DNA of 64,000 nt from Variovorax paradoxus (GCF_030811855.1 NZ_JAUSRN010000002.1:1-64000); one strand, 5' to 3'. Counted from the first letter of the stretch, positions 1 through 8,287 are shown. Made by a program: numbers and translations. The notes: a model not told the origin generated them from the letters alone.

Positions 1-506
1 CTGTGGGTGGCGCCGATGCGGGCGCACGCCTGCATGGCGATGACGCCTTCGACGGTCATGGGCATGTAGACGATGACGCGGTCGCCCTTCTGGATGCCGG
101 CGGCCTTCAGGGCATTGGCGAACTGGCTCACGCGGGCGAGCAGTTCCTTGTAGCTGACCTGGGTGACGGCGCCGTCGTCGGCTTCGAAGACGATGGCGGT
201 CTTGTGCTCCACGGGGGTGCCGATGTGCTTGTCCAGGCAGTTGGCGCTGGCGTTGAGTTCGCCGTCGCCGAACCATTCGTAGAACGGCGCCTTCGACTCA
301 TCCAGGGTCCTGGTGAAGGGCTTGGTCCACGCGAGGTTGTCCTTGGCCAGGCGGGACCAGAAGCCCTCGAAGTCCTGCTCGGCCTCCTGGCACAGGGCCT
401 CGTAGGCGGGCATGCCGGAGATGCGGGCACCCTGGGTGGCGCGGGCGTCGGGCGGGAACACGCGGTTCTCGACAAGGACGGATTCGATGGGGTTGGGCAT
501 GCTCAT
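1..506 (-). CDS. acs: Acetyl-CoA synthetase, N-terminal part (cut by window edge)
   Basis: AMP-forming acetate-CoA ligase, which converts acetate, ATP and CoA to acetyl-CoA. About 168 N-terminal residues are visible. They match the family's N-terminal domain (residues about 30-90, with a [15 protein letters not shown] stretch), followed by the start of the AMP-binding domain ('YKELL', '[10 protein letters not shown]'). The gene runs off the left edge. The ATG at 506 is preferred; a second in-frame ATG lies two codons downstream. It lies 77 bases downstream of the binding-protein gene on the same strand, at the end of a PQQ alcohol dehydrogenase locus. Here it would convert the acetate made from ethanol into acetyl-CoA. 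The family call is firm; the pathway role is inferred. Confidence 0.9.
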   Translation of the reverse strand, partial: MSMPNPIESVLVENRVFPPDARATQGARISGMPAYEALCQEAEQDFEGFWSRLAKDNLAWTKPFTRTLDESKAPFYEWFGDGELNASANCLDKHIGTPVEHKTAIVFEADDGAVTQVSYKELLARVSQFANALKAAGIQKGDRVIVYMPMTVEGVIAMQACARIGATH

Positions 507-583
507 GTAGTTTTCGGACACGTCGTCCGTCGTTGATGTTTGTCGTTCGTATCCGATGGAATGCGCTGGCTCGATGCGTCAAC

Positions 584-1438
584 TCATGGCGCCTGCCATG
601 CGACGTGTCCCCCCTCGAACATCTTCTGCAGACGTCCGCCCTGCACCAGCGCATTGACGCTGGCCTGCAGCGCCTGGGCCAGGTCGGTTGCGTCCTTCTT
701 CACCGCCATGCCCACCGCCCAGCCATTGCGCTGGATGCGTACCGAAGGCAGCGGCGCAATGGCAAAGCGCGCGTCGCCGTGCAGCACCGACTCCATCTCG
801 GAGGCGAGCCCCGCGGCGGCCGCCACCTCGCCGCGCTGAAGTGCGCGCGCGGCCTCGGCGCCGTCCTTCGGCTGGGTGTCGAGCTGCCCGCGGTAAGCGC
901 CGTTGTCGGCGCCGATCATGAGCCAGCCCGCCAGCGTCTTGCCGGACACGGCAACCTTCGCATCGCCCAGCGACGAAAGCGTTTCCATCTGCGGCAGCCG
1001 GTCGAGGCGCCGCGCCAGCACCACGCGCTCGCGGTAGTACGGCGCAAAGATGAGCGCCTGCGGCGTGTCGTTCATCAGCGGGCGGTCCACCGGAACATGC
1101 AGCAATACATCGGCCGGGCCGAAACCCAGGTAGTGGCCGCGCCACACCATGTTGCGCAGGTCGTCGCGCATGTTCTCGTCGGCCTGGAACGGCAGCAGCG
1201 AGAGCTTCACGTCCAGCGCGCCTGCCAGCGCTTGCGCCAGCTCCACATCGATGCCCTGGCCGGCCACGTGGAACGGCGGCATCTCCTGGTAGATCGCTAC
1301 GCTCAGCGTGCCGCGTGCGCGGATTTTTTCGATCGCTCCCGCGCGCGCCGTGCCGGCGAGCGCGGCCACGCCGGCGGCCGCGGCCCAGCGCAGACAGTTG
1401 CGGCGCGACAGCTGCACGGAAGAAGGAAGTGTGTGCAT
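584..1438 (-). CDS. Quinoprotein dehydrogenase-associated substrate-binding protein (MxaJ/XoxJ-like)
   Basis: A 284-residue periplasmic solute-binding-fold protein of the type that accompanies PQQ methanol and ethanol dehydrogenases. Known relatives (MxaJ, XoxJ) are thought to help activate or assemble the dehydrogenase rather than to transport a solute. The N-terminus has a twin-arginine-like signal ('SRRNCLRWAAAAG') ending near 'TARA'. The mature part starts 'IRARGTLSVAIY', as in family 3 binding proteins. No transporter genes are adjacent, which fits a non-transport role. It lies 10 bases downstream of the cytochrome c gene, so the two are probably cotranscribed from the sigma-54 promoter at 2008-2022. 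Specific function in this strain is inferred from context. Confidence 0.85.
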   Translation of the reverse strand: MHTLPSSVQLSRRNCLRWAAAAGVAALAGTARAGAIEKIRARGTLSVAIYQEMPPFHVAGQGIDVELAQALAGALDVKLSLLPFQADENMRDDLRNMVWRGHYLGFGPADVLLHVPVDRPLMNDTPQALIFAPYYRERVVLARRLDRLPQMETLSSLGDAKVAVSGKTLAGWLMIGADNGAYRGQLDTQPKDGAEAARALQRGEVAAAAGLASEMESVLHGDARFAIAPLPSVRIQRNGWAVGMAVKKDATDLAQALQASVNALVQGGRLQKMFEGGHVAWQAP

Positions 1439-1448
1439 GGCAGCTGCC

Positions 1449-1967
1449 TCACAACGGCTTGTCGCGCCGCGTCTCCAGGTACGACTTGATGGACCAGATC
1501 GCCTCCTGGTTCATCGTTCCTTCGAACGGCGGCATGTAGACGGCGCCATTGCGCGTGCGGCCGCGCCGCACGGTGGTGAGGAAGAAGTCGTCGATCTCCT
1601 TGACGCAGGCCGCCTTGCGCGCCGCGTCCTTGAGCGAGGCGCAGTCGTTGTCGAGCTTGCGCAGGTCGGGCGCGATGCCGCCGGAGATGGCGTCGATGCC
1701 GTGGCAGCGCGCGCAGTTCTGGTTGTAGGCCGACGTGCCTATCTGGACGGCCCCGCCGTTGCCGCGGAACGGATTCTCCGCGCGCCATTGGTCGCCCAGC
1801 TTGGGCAGGGACGACGTATCGACGGCCTGCGGCGTGACGTCGCCGTGGGCCCAGGCAGCGCCGGAAGCGACGGCGGTCAGCATTGCCGCCAGCAGAGCAC
1901 CGGCCGCCTTGCGCAGCCTCGGCGTACGCACCAGGGGCCGCAGGGTTCGTGGATCGGGATTCATCAT
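1449..1967 (-). CDS. pedF: Cytochrome c-550, PedF type
   Basis: A periplasmic monohaem cytochrome c of about 172 residues, the expected electron acceptor of a PQQ alcohol dehydrogenase. It has a signal peptide ending near 'GAAWA' and one haem-binding motif (CARCHG) inside the PedF-like stretch 'YNQNCARCHGIDAISGG'. A later Met in 'AVYMPPF' can serve as axial ligand. Two further Cys residues ('NDCASL', 'KAACVKE') may form a disulfide. The ATG at 1967 was chosen because GGAG lies about six bases upstream; the open frame extends further but without a signal peptide context. Transcription probably starts from the strong -24/-12 site about 40 bases upstream. Confidence 0.88.
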   Translation of the reverse strand: MMNPDPRTLRPLVRTPRLRKAAGALLAAMLTAVASGAAWAHGDVTPQAVDTSSLPKLGDQWRAENPFRGNGGAVQIGTSAYNQNCARCHGIDAISGGIAPDLRKLDNDCASLKDAARKAACVKEIDDFFLTTVRRGRTRNGAVYMPPFEGTMNQEAIWSIKSYLETRRDKPL

Positions 1968-2007
1968 GAAGGTCTCCGTTGTGGTGATGGGGAACCCGCA
2001 CGAATGC

Positions 2008-2022
2008 GCAATCGCTGTGCCA
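2008..2022 (-). promoter_or_regulatory. Sigma-54 (-24/-12) promoter of the cytochrome c operon
   Basis: Read on the minus strand, the site is TGGCAC-AGCGA-TTGC, a full match to the core sigma-54 consensus with the required spacing, in the context TTGGCAC...TTGCGC. The inferred transcription start is near 1996, about 29 bases before the cytochrome ATG. A gene for a sigma-54 activator starts 220 bases away on the other strand. Confidence 0.85.
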
Positions 2023-2068
2023 ACGCCCCATTGCTTCAAGCGGGAACACAAATTGCCTTAGCTGTACC

Positions 2069-2084
2069 GTCCCGGCGCCGGGAC
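2069..2084. promoter_or_regulatory. 16-base perfect palindrome, candidate activator site
   Basis: GTCCCGGC followed by its exact reverse complement GCCGGGAC. It sits about 50 bases upstream of the -24 element of the cytochrome promoter, inside the divergent intergenic region with the activator gene. It could be an upstream activator sequence or an autoregulatory operator. GC-rich palindromes arise by chance in such DNA, so this is only a candidate. Confidence 0.35.
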
Positions 2085-2244
2085 AGTGCCCCAAGGGCCG
2101 ATTGCTGTGGCATGCTTGCCTCGGCAGCGTCGGCTTCGAACACTTCGCCCCTGGAGATGTTCCAAAATGAAGCGAACCAGTGAGAGCATTCGAACTGGCC
2201 AGAGACAAGTTGCCGGCTCAAAGAAGCAGGACAGGAGACAAAAG

Positions 2245-4386
2245 ATGGTTGACGCCCTCCAAGCCCCAGCCAGCCCTCCCCAGGGCTGGACCGCGCCGTC
2301 GGCGCTGGCCGTCGCTCCACCCGGAGCCGGCCGCACTGAACTGATCGAGCAATGGCATCAGCGCTGCGCTGCTCTGGGCCTGTCGCGCGTCGAACGCCCG
2401 GACTTCGAGCCGATGCAGCGCAGCGATCTCGTGGTGGCGCGTGAGCGCAACCAGCGGCTGTTCACGCACGCGGCGCCGGTGATGGAGATGCTGCTCGAGC
2501 AGATCGTGGACACCGACAGCATGATCGTGCTGGCTGACACCACCGGCACCATCCTCCACTCGGTCGGAGACGACAGGTTCTTGCAGCGCGCAAACAAGGT
2601 GGCGCTCACGCCAGGGGTGAGCTGGGCCGAGCATTCCAAGGGCACCAACGCCATCGGCACCACGCTGGTCGAGGAGACGCCGACGGTCGTGCATGGCGGC
2701 GAGCACTTCATCCACGCCAACAACTTCCTCACCTGTTCGGCCGCGCCGATCTTCGACCCCCGCGGCGAGATGCTGGGCGTGCTCGACGTCACCGGCGATC
2801 AGCACTCCTATCACCAGCACACCATGGGCCTGGTGCGGATGTCGGCGCGCATGATCGAAAACCAGTGGTTGTCCGACGACTACGGCAATCGCCTGCGGCT
2901 GCACTTCCATGGCCGCGCGGAGTTCATCGGCACGCTGCTCGAAGGGATCATCGTCGTCGGTGCCGACGGCAAGATCCTGGGCGCCAACCGCAGCGCGCTG
3001 GACCAGCTCGGCATGAGCATCGCCGCGCTGCGCATGCAGAGCCTGGCGAGCCTGTTCGGCATCACGGCCTCGGCCGTGTTCGACCATTTCCGCTCGCCGC
3101 TGCCCGCGCCGATGATGCTGCACGCGGCCAGCGGACAGTTGTTCCACGTCAGCGCCCGGTTCAACGGGCCGCAGCGCGGAATGGTGCTGGACATGCCGGT
3201 GACCTCGGTGGAGGCGCGCATGTCCGGCGAGGCTGGTGCCCGTGCAACACCCGCGGCGCGCGGCGATGACGCCGCAACCGCGCGACAGCCTTGCCCGGCC
3301 TCGAACCCGTCCTTCTCCGGCCTGCACTACCTGGACACCGGTGATGCGCAAATCGCGGCCACGCTGCAGAAGGTGCGGCGCGTCATCAACCGCGACATTC
3401 CCCTGCTCATCATGGGCGAGACCGGCACGGGCAAGGAGCTGCTTGCGCGCGCGGTGCACCAGGACTCGAACCGCGCCCGGCAGCCCTTCGTCGCGGTCAA
3501 TTGCGCTTCCATTCCCGAGTCGCTGATCGAGGCCGAACTGTTCGGCTACGAGGAAGGCGCCTTCACCGGCGCGCGCCGAAAAGGCGCGGTCGGACGCATC
3601 GTGCAGGCCCATGGCGGCACGCTGTTCCTGGATGAGATCGGCGACATGCCGCTTTCGCTGCAGGCCCGCCTGCTGCGGGCATTGCAGGAACGCAACGTCA
3701 CGCCGCTGGGCAGCCTCAAGTCGATTCCGGTGGACATTGCCGTGATCGGCGCCACGCACCGCAACCTGCGAGAGATGATCGGCGCAGGCACCTTCCGCGA
3801 AGACCTCTACTACCGCCTCAATGGCCTCGTGGTGCGGCTGCCGGCGCTGCGCGATCGCAGCGACCTGGACGTGGTGGCACGGCGCATCCTCCTGGCCGAA
3901 TGCCCGCAGGACACGCCCGAGATCGAACCTTCGGTTTTGGCACTCTTCAAGGCCTATGCGTGGCCGGGCAACCTGCGCCAGTTGGCCAACGTGCTGCGCA
4001 CCGCGGCCGTGATGGGCGCAGGCGAAAGCCACATCTGCGAACACCACTTGTCGGACGACTTCCTGGAGGACGTGCGGCGCGTGCGGTCCCATGCGTCGCC
4101 GACTGCGCCGGCGCAGGCTCCGATGCCAGTCGCCCCTCAGGCGACCGCTCTGTCAGAGCCTGCGAACGCTGCCGCCGCGCCCGAATACGCGATGCTTCCT
4201 TCGCGCGAGGCCGAGCCCGTGCCCGCCGCTCTGCCCGAAGCCTCGCGCACGCTGGGTGAAGCCGAGATCGACATGATCCGCAGCGCCCTCGCGGCCGCCG
4301 ACGGCAACATCTCCGTCGCCTCCAAACGGCTGGGCATCAGCCGCAACACCATCTATCGCAAGCTGCGCTGGAACAAGGTCGAATGA
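2245..4386 (+). CDS. Sigma-54-dependent transcriptional activator, AcoR type
   Basis: A 713-residue bacterial enhancer-binding protein. A GAF-type sensor domain covers about residues 80-205 and a PAS-like segment about 225-320. The AAA+ domain (about 370-600) has Walker A GETGTGKE (391-398), the sigma-54 contact loop GAFTGA (438-443) and Walker B 'TLFLDE'. An Ala/Pro-rich linker leads to a C-terminal Fis-type helix-turn-helix ('SKRLGISRNTIYRKL'). The ATG at 2245 follows AGGAGA with good spacing; an upstream in-frame ATG has no such site. It is divergent from the cytochrome operon and convergent with the PQQ dehydrogenase operon, both of which have sigma-54 promoters, so it very probably controls both. 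Its signal is unknown. Confidence 0.93.
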   Translation: MVDALQAPASPPQGWTAPSALAVAPPGAGRTELIEQWHQRCAALGLSRVERPDFEPMQRSDLVVARERNQRLFTHAAPVMEMLLEQIVDTDSMIVLADTTGTILHSVGDDRFLQRANKVALTPGVSWAEHSKGTNAIGTTLVEETPTVVHGGEHFIHANNFLTCSAAPIFDPRGEMLGVLDVTGDQHSYHQHTMGLVRMSARMIENQWLSDDYGNRLRLHFHGRAEFIGTLLEGIIVVGADGKILGANRSALDQLGMSIAALRMQSLASLFGITASAVFDHFRSPLPAPMMLHAASGQLFHVSARFNGPQRGMVLDMPVTSVEARMSGEAGARATPAARGDDAATARQPCPASNPSFSGLHYLDTGDAQIAATLQKVRRVINRDIPLLIMGETGTGKELLARAVHQDSNRARQPFVAVNCASIPESLIEAELFGYEEGAFTGARRKGAVGRIVQAHGGTLFLDEIGDMPLSLQARLLRALQERNVTPLGSLKSIPVDIAVIGATHRNLREMIGAGTFREDLYYRLNGLVVRLPALRDRSDLDVVARRILLAECPQDTPEIEPSVLALFKAYAWPGNLRQLANVLRTAAVMGAGESHICEHHLSDDFLEDVRRVRSHASPTAPAQAPMPVAPQATALSEPANAAAAPEYAMLPSREAEPVPAALPEASRTLGEAEIDMIRSALAAADGNISVASKRLGISRNTIYRKLRWNKVE

Positions 4387-4482
4387 CAGGGCCCATCTAA
4401 GGCCCCCTGGGGAAATCCCTGTACCAGCGCGGCACGGCGCTGTTCCGGCCTGGAGCAACTCGCGCGGGCCGATGTCGCATTC

Positions 4483-4503
4483 AAGCCCGCTCAGGCGGGT
4501 TTT
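4483..4503 (+). terminator. Possible terminator after the activator gene
   Basis: An eight-pair hairpin (AAGCCCGC, loop TCAG, GCGGGTTT with one G-U pair) with a short T run, about 100 bases after the activator stop. It overlaps the stop codon of the convergent HiPIP gene. The T tract is short, so termination strength is uncertain. Confidence 0.4.
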
Positions 4504-4838
4504 CCCGCCCATGCCTGGCACCAACCCTTGGCCGCGATCTGCTTGCGGCCGAACATGGCGCAGCCCGCCCAGGCATCGGCGGGTGTGCCCTGCCACATGG
4601 CGCAGTTCACGCATTCCTGCGTGACCGCGTGGCGTGGGTACTTCTTCTTGTCGACCGTCTTCGTGTCGTGCCTGTAGCCCAACTGCACCGCCATCTCGTC
4701 GCTTTCCTCGACGCGCGGCGGTGCGGCCCATACGACGCTCACCGGCAGCGCCGCCAGCAGGCAGGCGCCACCGGCTGCGCGGCCGACGAAGTTCCGGCGG
4801 GAGGCGTCGCCGCCCCCTTCAGTCTTGCGATTCGTCAT
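4491..4838 (-). CDS. High-potential iron-sulfur protein (HiPIP), Tat-exported
   Basis: A 115-residue periplasmic [4Fe-4S] electron carrier. The twin-arginine signal is '[13 protein letters not shown]' (residues 12-24), and cleavage is likely after 'VVWA'. The cluster ligands are C76, C79, C93 and C107 (C-x2-C-x13-C-x13-C), the HiPIP pattern. Its ATG overlaps the stop codon of the PQQ dehydrogenase gene (ATGA, 4835-4838), so the two are translationally coupled and presumably work together. PQQ alcohol dehydrogenases normally pass electrons to cytochrome c, so a coupled HiPIP is unusual. Whether it accepts electrons directly from the dehydrogenase or from the cytochrome is not shown by the sequence. 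Confidence 0.9.
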   Translation of the reverse strand: MTNRKTEGGGDASRRNFVGRAAGGACLLAALPVSVVWAAPPRVEESDEMAVQLGYRHDTKTVDKKKYPRHAVTQECVNCAMWQGTPADAWAGCAMFGRKQIAAKGWCQAWAGKPA

Positions 4839-6643
4839 GCCGCGCTCCTCAGTGGGGAAGCCACGCGAACGTCGCCCGCACCCGCGGTGCGCGTTGTGCC
4901 GGCGGAAGGGATCTTGAAGACCCACACCATGCCGCCCTGCTCCAGCAGGTTGACCTTCTTGGCCACTTCGCCGCCCCACAGCGGCACCGCGCCTCCCCAG
5001 CCGGAGACCACGGCCACATACTGCTCGCCGCCCTGCTGCCAGGTAACCGGCGGCGCGACCACGCCCGAGCCGGTCTGGAACTCCCACAGCACCTTGCCCG
5101 TCTTGGCGTCGGCCGCCTTCAGGTAGCCCTCGGGCGTGCCCCAGAACACCAGGTTGCCTCCGGTGGTGAGCACGCCGCCCCACAGCGGCGCGCCGTTCTT
5201 GATCTCCCACGCGATCTTGCCGGTCTTCGGATCAACTGCGCGCAGCGCGCCGATGTAGTCATCGTTGAGCGGCTTGATGGTGAAGCCCGAACCGAGGTAG
5301 GCCGCGCCCTTCTTGTACGCCACGGGCTCGTTCCAGATGTCCATGCCCCATTCGTTGGCGGGCACGTAGAACAGCTTGGTGTCAGGGCTATAGGCCATTG
5401 GCATCTGGTTCTTGCCGCCCAGGAAGCCTGGCGCCGCGAAAACCGAACTGCCCTTCTTGCCACCGTCGCCGTCGACCGGGTTGCCCGGACGGTTCTCGGC
5501 CACGAAATTCGGCCGCCCGGTCTTCAGGTCGATGCCGTCGGCCCAGGTGGTCTTCTTCACGAAGGGAAAGGCGTTGAGCAGCTGGCCGGTGGTGGCGTCG
5601 TTCACGTAGAAGTAGCCGTTGCGGTCGGCCTTGCCGCCCACGCGCCGGCCGTCCATGTCGAAGGTGACGAACTCGTTCACGCCGTCGAAGTCCCAACTGT
5701 CGCTGGGCGTGTTCTGGTAGTGCCACTTGATCTCGCCGGTCTTCACGTCGATGGCCACCGTCGAGCACGAGAACAGGTTGTCGCCCTTGCGCAGGTGGCT
5801 GTTCCACGGTGCCGGGTTCCCGGTGCCGAAGTACGCCAGGCCGGTCTTGGCATCGAAGGTGCCGCCCAGCCAGGTGGCGGCGCCGCCGGTCTTCCAGAGG
5901 TCGCCCGGCCAGCTCTTGTTGGCGGTGCCCGAAACGCCCGCTTCCTGCTTGTTGCCGTCCTTGTCGTAGGTGTAGCCCATGTGGCCTTCGACCGTGGGGC
6001 GCGACCAGACCATGCGGCCCGTCTTGGCGTCGCGCGCCTCGACGCGGCCGACGATGCCGAACTCGCCACCCGAGACGCCTGTGAGGATCAGGCCGTTGGC
6101 AATGATCGGCGCGGCGGTGGCCGAGTAGCCTGCCGCGTAGTCGTCGATCTTCTCCTTCCAGACCACGTCGCCGCTGTTCTGGTCGAGCGCCACCAGCTGC
6201 GCGTCCAGCGTGGCGAAGATCACCAGGTTGTCGTAGAGCGCGGCGCCGCGGTTCACCACGTCGCAGCAGGGCATGATGCCCTCGGGCAGGCGGTGCTCGT
6301 ACTTCCACAGCTTCTTGCCGGTGGTGGCATCGAGCGCGTAGATGCGCGAGTACGAGGCAGTGACGAACATCTTGCCCTTGTGGATCACGGGCTGAGCCTC
6401 CTGGCCCCGTTGCTTCTCCCCACCGAAGGAGAAGGCCCATGCCGGGACAAGCCGGGACACGGTGCTGGTGTTGACCTGCTTCAGCGGCGAGTAGCGCTGG
6501 CCCTGGGTGTTCACACCCCAGGTCAGGACGCTGCCGTTCTTCGTGGCTTCGGACTGGATCATCTTGTCCGTGACTTGCGCGCCGGCGTTGCCGGCCGCGG
6601 CCAGGCCGATGGCCATGAGCGCGTTCAAGAGCTTCAATTGCAT
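4835..6643 (-). CDS. PQQ-dependent alcohol dehydrogenase, predicted lanthanide-dependent
   Basis: A 602-residue periplasmic quinoprotein of the methanol/ethanol dehydrogenase family, oxidising primary alcohols to aldehydes. The signal peptide ends near residue 22 ('AGNAGA'). It has the vicinal disulfide CC at 126-127, the metal ligands E194 ('GGEFG') and N276 ('GTGNPAPWN'), the catalytic base D318 ('WDFDG') and R341 near PQQ. D320, two residues after the catalytic Asp, is the extra acidic ligand known from XoxF, ExaF and PedH; calcium enzymes have Ala or Ser there. The ATG at 6643 follows GAGGAG. A sigma-54 promoter lies at 6714-6728. Whether the preferred substrate is ethanol or methanol cannot be settled here; acs nearby favours ethanol. 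Confidence 0.92.
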   Translation of the reverse strand: MQLKLLNALMAIGLAAAGNAGAQVTDKMIQSEATKNGSVLTWGVNTQGQRYSPLKQVNTSTVSRLVPAWAFSFGGEKQRGQEAQPVIHKGKMFVTASYSRIYALDATTGKKLWKYEHRLPEGIMPCCDVVNRGAALYDNLVIFATLDAQLVALDQNSGDVVWKEKIDDYAAGYSATAAPIIANGLILTGVSGGEFGIVGRVEARDAKTGRMVWSRPTVEGHMGYTYDKDGNKQEAGVSGTANKSWPGDLWKTGGAATWLGGTFDAKTGLAYFGTGNPAPWNSHLRKGDNLFSCSTVAIDVKTGEIKWHYQNTPSDSWDFDGVNEFVTFDMDGRRVGGKADRNGYFYVNDATTGQLLNAFPFVKKTTWADGIDLKTGRPNFVAENRPGNPVDGDGGKKGSSVFAAPGFLGGKNQMPMAYSPDTKLFYVPANEWGMDIWNEPVAYKKGAAYLGSGFTIKPLNDDYIGALRAVDPKTGKIAWEIKNGAPLWGGVLTTGGNLVFWGTPEGYLKAADAKTGKVLWEFQTGSGVVAPPVTWQQGGEQYVAVVSGWGGAVPLWGGEVAKKVNLLEQGGMVWVFKIPSAGTTRTAGAGDVRVASPLRSAA

Positions 6644-6713
6644 GGGGTGTCTCCTCGTGGGTGTGGATGGCGGATCGAGCGTGCCCAGGGGCATGCCTCC
6701 ACGAGAGTCAAGG

Positions 6714-6728
6714 GCAATGACCATGCCA
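6714..6728 (-). promoter_or_regulatory. Sigma-54 (-24/-12) promoter of the PQQ dehydrogenase-HiPIP operon
   Basis: On the minus strand the site reads TGGCAT-GGTCA-TTGC, with correct spacing and one departure from the consensus (T for the last C of TGGCAC). The start site would be near 6702, giving a leader of about 59 bases before the ATG at 6643. It pairs with the cytochrome promoter at 2008-2022 as the likely targets of the activator between them. Confidence 0.7.
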
Positions 6729-6747
6729 CGCGCCATGCGGCCTTGCT

Positions 6748-6763
6748 GGCCCTTCCAAGGGCC
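6748..6763. repeat. 16-base inverted repeat upstream of the dehydrogenase promoter
   Basis: GGCCCTTC followed by CAAGGGCC forms a near-perfect 16-base palindrome about 20 bases upstream of the -24 element. The half CCAAGGGCC recurs at 2091-2099, upstream of the cytochrome promoter. It could be an activator half-site; evidence is limited to these two occurrences. The rest of the 6729-6929 intergenic stretch shows nothing else I can name. Confidence 0.25.
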
Positions 6764-6929
6764 TTGCCTGGGGGATTTGCCGCGGGTTTCCCCGCTGCAC
6801 TGCTACAAGGTCGAACAGCGCTCGAGCCGGTACCGCTTCATCTCGCCACAGCGGCGTGGCTCGCTCCGGCACATAGACGGCTCACTGCGGGCAGCGAGAG
6901 TGCGATTGAATCGGTGCGATGCGTCCAGC

Positions 6930-7166
6930 CTAGGAAGGCTGCGTCAGCCGTGAGCTCCATTCCTCCACGAAACGGGCGGCTTGAAACTTCATGCATTGAA
7001 GCGCGGCTTCACGGGTCGGCTGCTGGGTGACCACCAGCACGCAGCACTGCGTGAGTTCATGCCGCAGTTCGGCCCTTCCGGCATAGACGCCTTCGACCGC
7101 GAGCTCGAGCTCCACCGCGCAGCTCCAGCCTTCGGGCAAATCGAAATCCATCAGGGATGCGGTCAT
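6930..7166 (-). CDS. Small hypothetical protein (78 aa)
   Basis: A 78-residue protein I do not recognise. It begins MTASLMDFDLPEGW, and codon third positions are strongly GC, as in neighbouring real genes. It has two adjacent Cys ('TQCCVLVV') and ends in an amphipathic helix-like stretch ('KFQAARFVEEW'). There is no signal peptide or membrane segment. The open frame extends upstream to 7376, but that part looks less protein-like, so the start is uncertain. It stands alone between the dehydrogenase promoter region and a set of small genes on the opposite strand. Confidence 0.55.
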   Translation of the reverse strand: MTASLMDFDLPEGWSCAVELELAVEGVYAGRAELRHELTQCCVLVVTQQPTREAALQCMKFQAARFVEEWSSRLTQPS

Positions 7167-7412
7167 GGTGGCGAAAGCATAGGCCGCTGTTCCCGAGTAT
7201 GAAATCCCTCGTAAGTACCCTGTTTGAATTGTCTGCCGCAGCCTTGGCTCGCGCCAAGGCCTATGCCGGACGTGGAATCGATAGGCGGCCTCGGCCAGGG
7301 TATCTTTCGGACGCGACCGCATGGGAGGGGTGCGAGCCTGCATCGTCGATCCAGGTCGAAGCCCGGGCGGTGGCAAGCCGCTTGAATTCCCCTTTCCATC
7401 GGGAGATGCACC

Positions 7413-7637
7413 TTGGCGTATGCGCTCTTCAACCGGATCCTGGCATCGCAGCTGCCCATGCAGTTCTCACATCCGTCCGAGATAGACCGCCTCAGGGACC
7501 TGCGCGATGCCGGGTACATCAAGGTCGCGTTCTCGCCGCCCCACAGCGCCGTGCCGCTCTGCGCGACAGTGAGCGAAGTCACGAACCTGGGCCGCGCGGC
7601 GGCGCGCTACTTTGGGTCGCCTGGGCCTGCGACCTGA
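7413..7637 (+). CDS. Small hypothetical protein, paralog of the gene at 7771
   Basis: A 74-residue protein starting at TTG with GGGAG upstream; no in-frame ATG is available. It shares a pattern with the next gene: a hydrophobic start, 'F.HP..I..L..L...G.I....SPP', then a V-x-x-[VI]-T-x-x-G segment and a closing 'A..Y[FG]'. The SPP motif sits mid-protein in both. The length and hydrophobic spacing suggest a small winged-helix-like or alpha/beta fold, but I cannot assign a family. It is probably in a unit with the genes that follow. Confidence 0.55.
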   Translation: MAYALFNRILASQLPMQFSHPSEIDRLRDLRDAGYIKVAFSPPHSAVPLCATVSEVTNLGRAAARYFGSPGPAT

Positions 7638-7770
7638 TTCGAACGATCTGCTTTCCGCCCGCCGCATGGGCCGTGCTTTCCGTCCGACATTCCGTAGGGT
7701 GTGATCCGCACAACGGCATCGGGTTCGGCCTCTCCCCAAACTGCCACTGTTCGATGAATATGTTTCGACA

Positions 7771-8004
7771 GTGCCAGCAACACCCATCGAGTACCTGCTC
7801 GAAATCGAGCACGCCAGCTTCCCGGTCCACGTTCGAGACCCGGAGGTCATCCAGGCCATTGCGGTTCTCACCGCGCTTGGCTGTGTGGAGGCGGAAATCT
7901 CGCCGCCGCTGGATCTGCGCCGCTCCTTCGGCGACTACGAGAGCGCGGTGGTGAAGAAGATCACGCCAGAAGGCATCAACGAACTCGCCCTGGAATACGG
8001 CTAG
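7771..8004 (+). CDS. Small hypothetical protein, paralog of the gene at 7413
   Basis: A 77-residue protein with a GTG start (7771); there is no ATG in frame nearby. 'VHVRDPEVIQAIAVL' and 'AEISPPLDL' align with 'QFSHPSEIDRLRDL' and 'VAFSPPHSA' of the upstream protein. The C-termini ('VVKKITPEGINELALEYG' here) also correspond. No signal peptide, membrane segment or metal motif is visible. The two look like an old tandem duplication with strong divergence. Function unknown. Confidence 0.6.
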   Translation: MPATPIEYLLEIEHASFPVHVRDPEVIQAIAVLTALGCVEAEISPPLDLRRSFGDYESAVVKKITPEGINELALEYG

Positions 8005-8083
8005 ACCGGCCGCACCGTCGCGCGCCTCTTGAATCCGGGCCGCTCGCCCACATCATTCAGGCGACCAGAAAAATCGGAGGAAG

Positions 8084-8287
8084 ATGATGCCGAGGTCTTC
8101 GGATGCACGTACCGTCGCAAAGCTGGCGTGGGAAGCGGCATGGGAACGTCTCGACAACGCATTGCAGCCGCCACCGGGCTATCCGGAGCCCACGCCGGAG
8201 CAACTCCGTGAGTGCTTTCGCATCGCGCAGGAAAAGCTGGACACTCTCCGCAGAACCTATGACGTCGCAGCCGTTGCAGGCGAGTGA
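8084..8287 (+). CDS. Small hypothetical protein (67 aa)
   Basis: A 67-residue, probably helical protein ('AKLAWEAAWERLDNAL', 'ECFRIAQEKLDTLRRTY') with a Pro-rich hinge ('PPPGYPEP'). The start is supported by a strong ribosome-binding site, CGGAGGAAG, directly before two consecutive ATG codons. I do not recognise the family. It follows the two small paralogs on the same strand after an 80-base gap. Confidence 0.6.
   Translation: MMPRSSDARTVAKLAWEAAWERLDNALQPPPGYPEPTPEQLRECFRIAQEKLDTLRRTYDVAAVAGE

Noticed and set aside
2086..2244. An upstream ATG giving the sigma-54 activator 53 more residues
   Set aside because: The extension is Arg/Cys-rich and unlike the family, it covers the divergent promoter region, and AGGAGA stands directly before the ATG at 2245.
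4634..7030. A 798-codon open frame on the plus strand over the PQQ dehydrogenase
   Set aside because: Antisense to a gene with complete catalytic motifs and a sigma-54 promoter; no domain in the translation.
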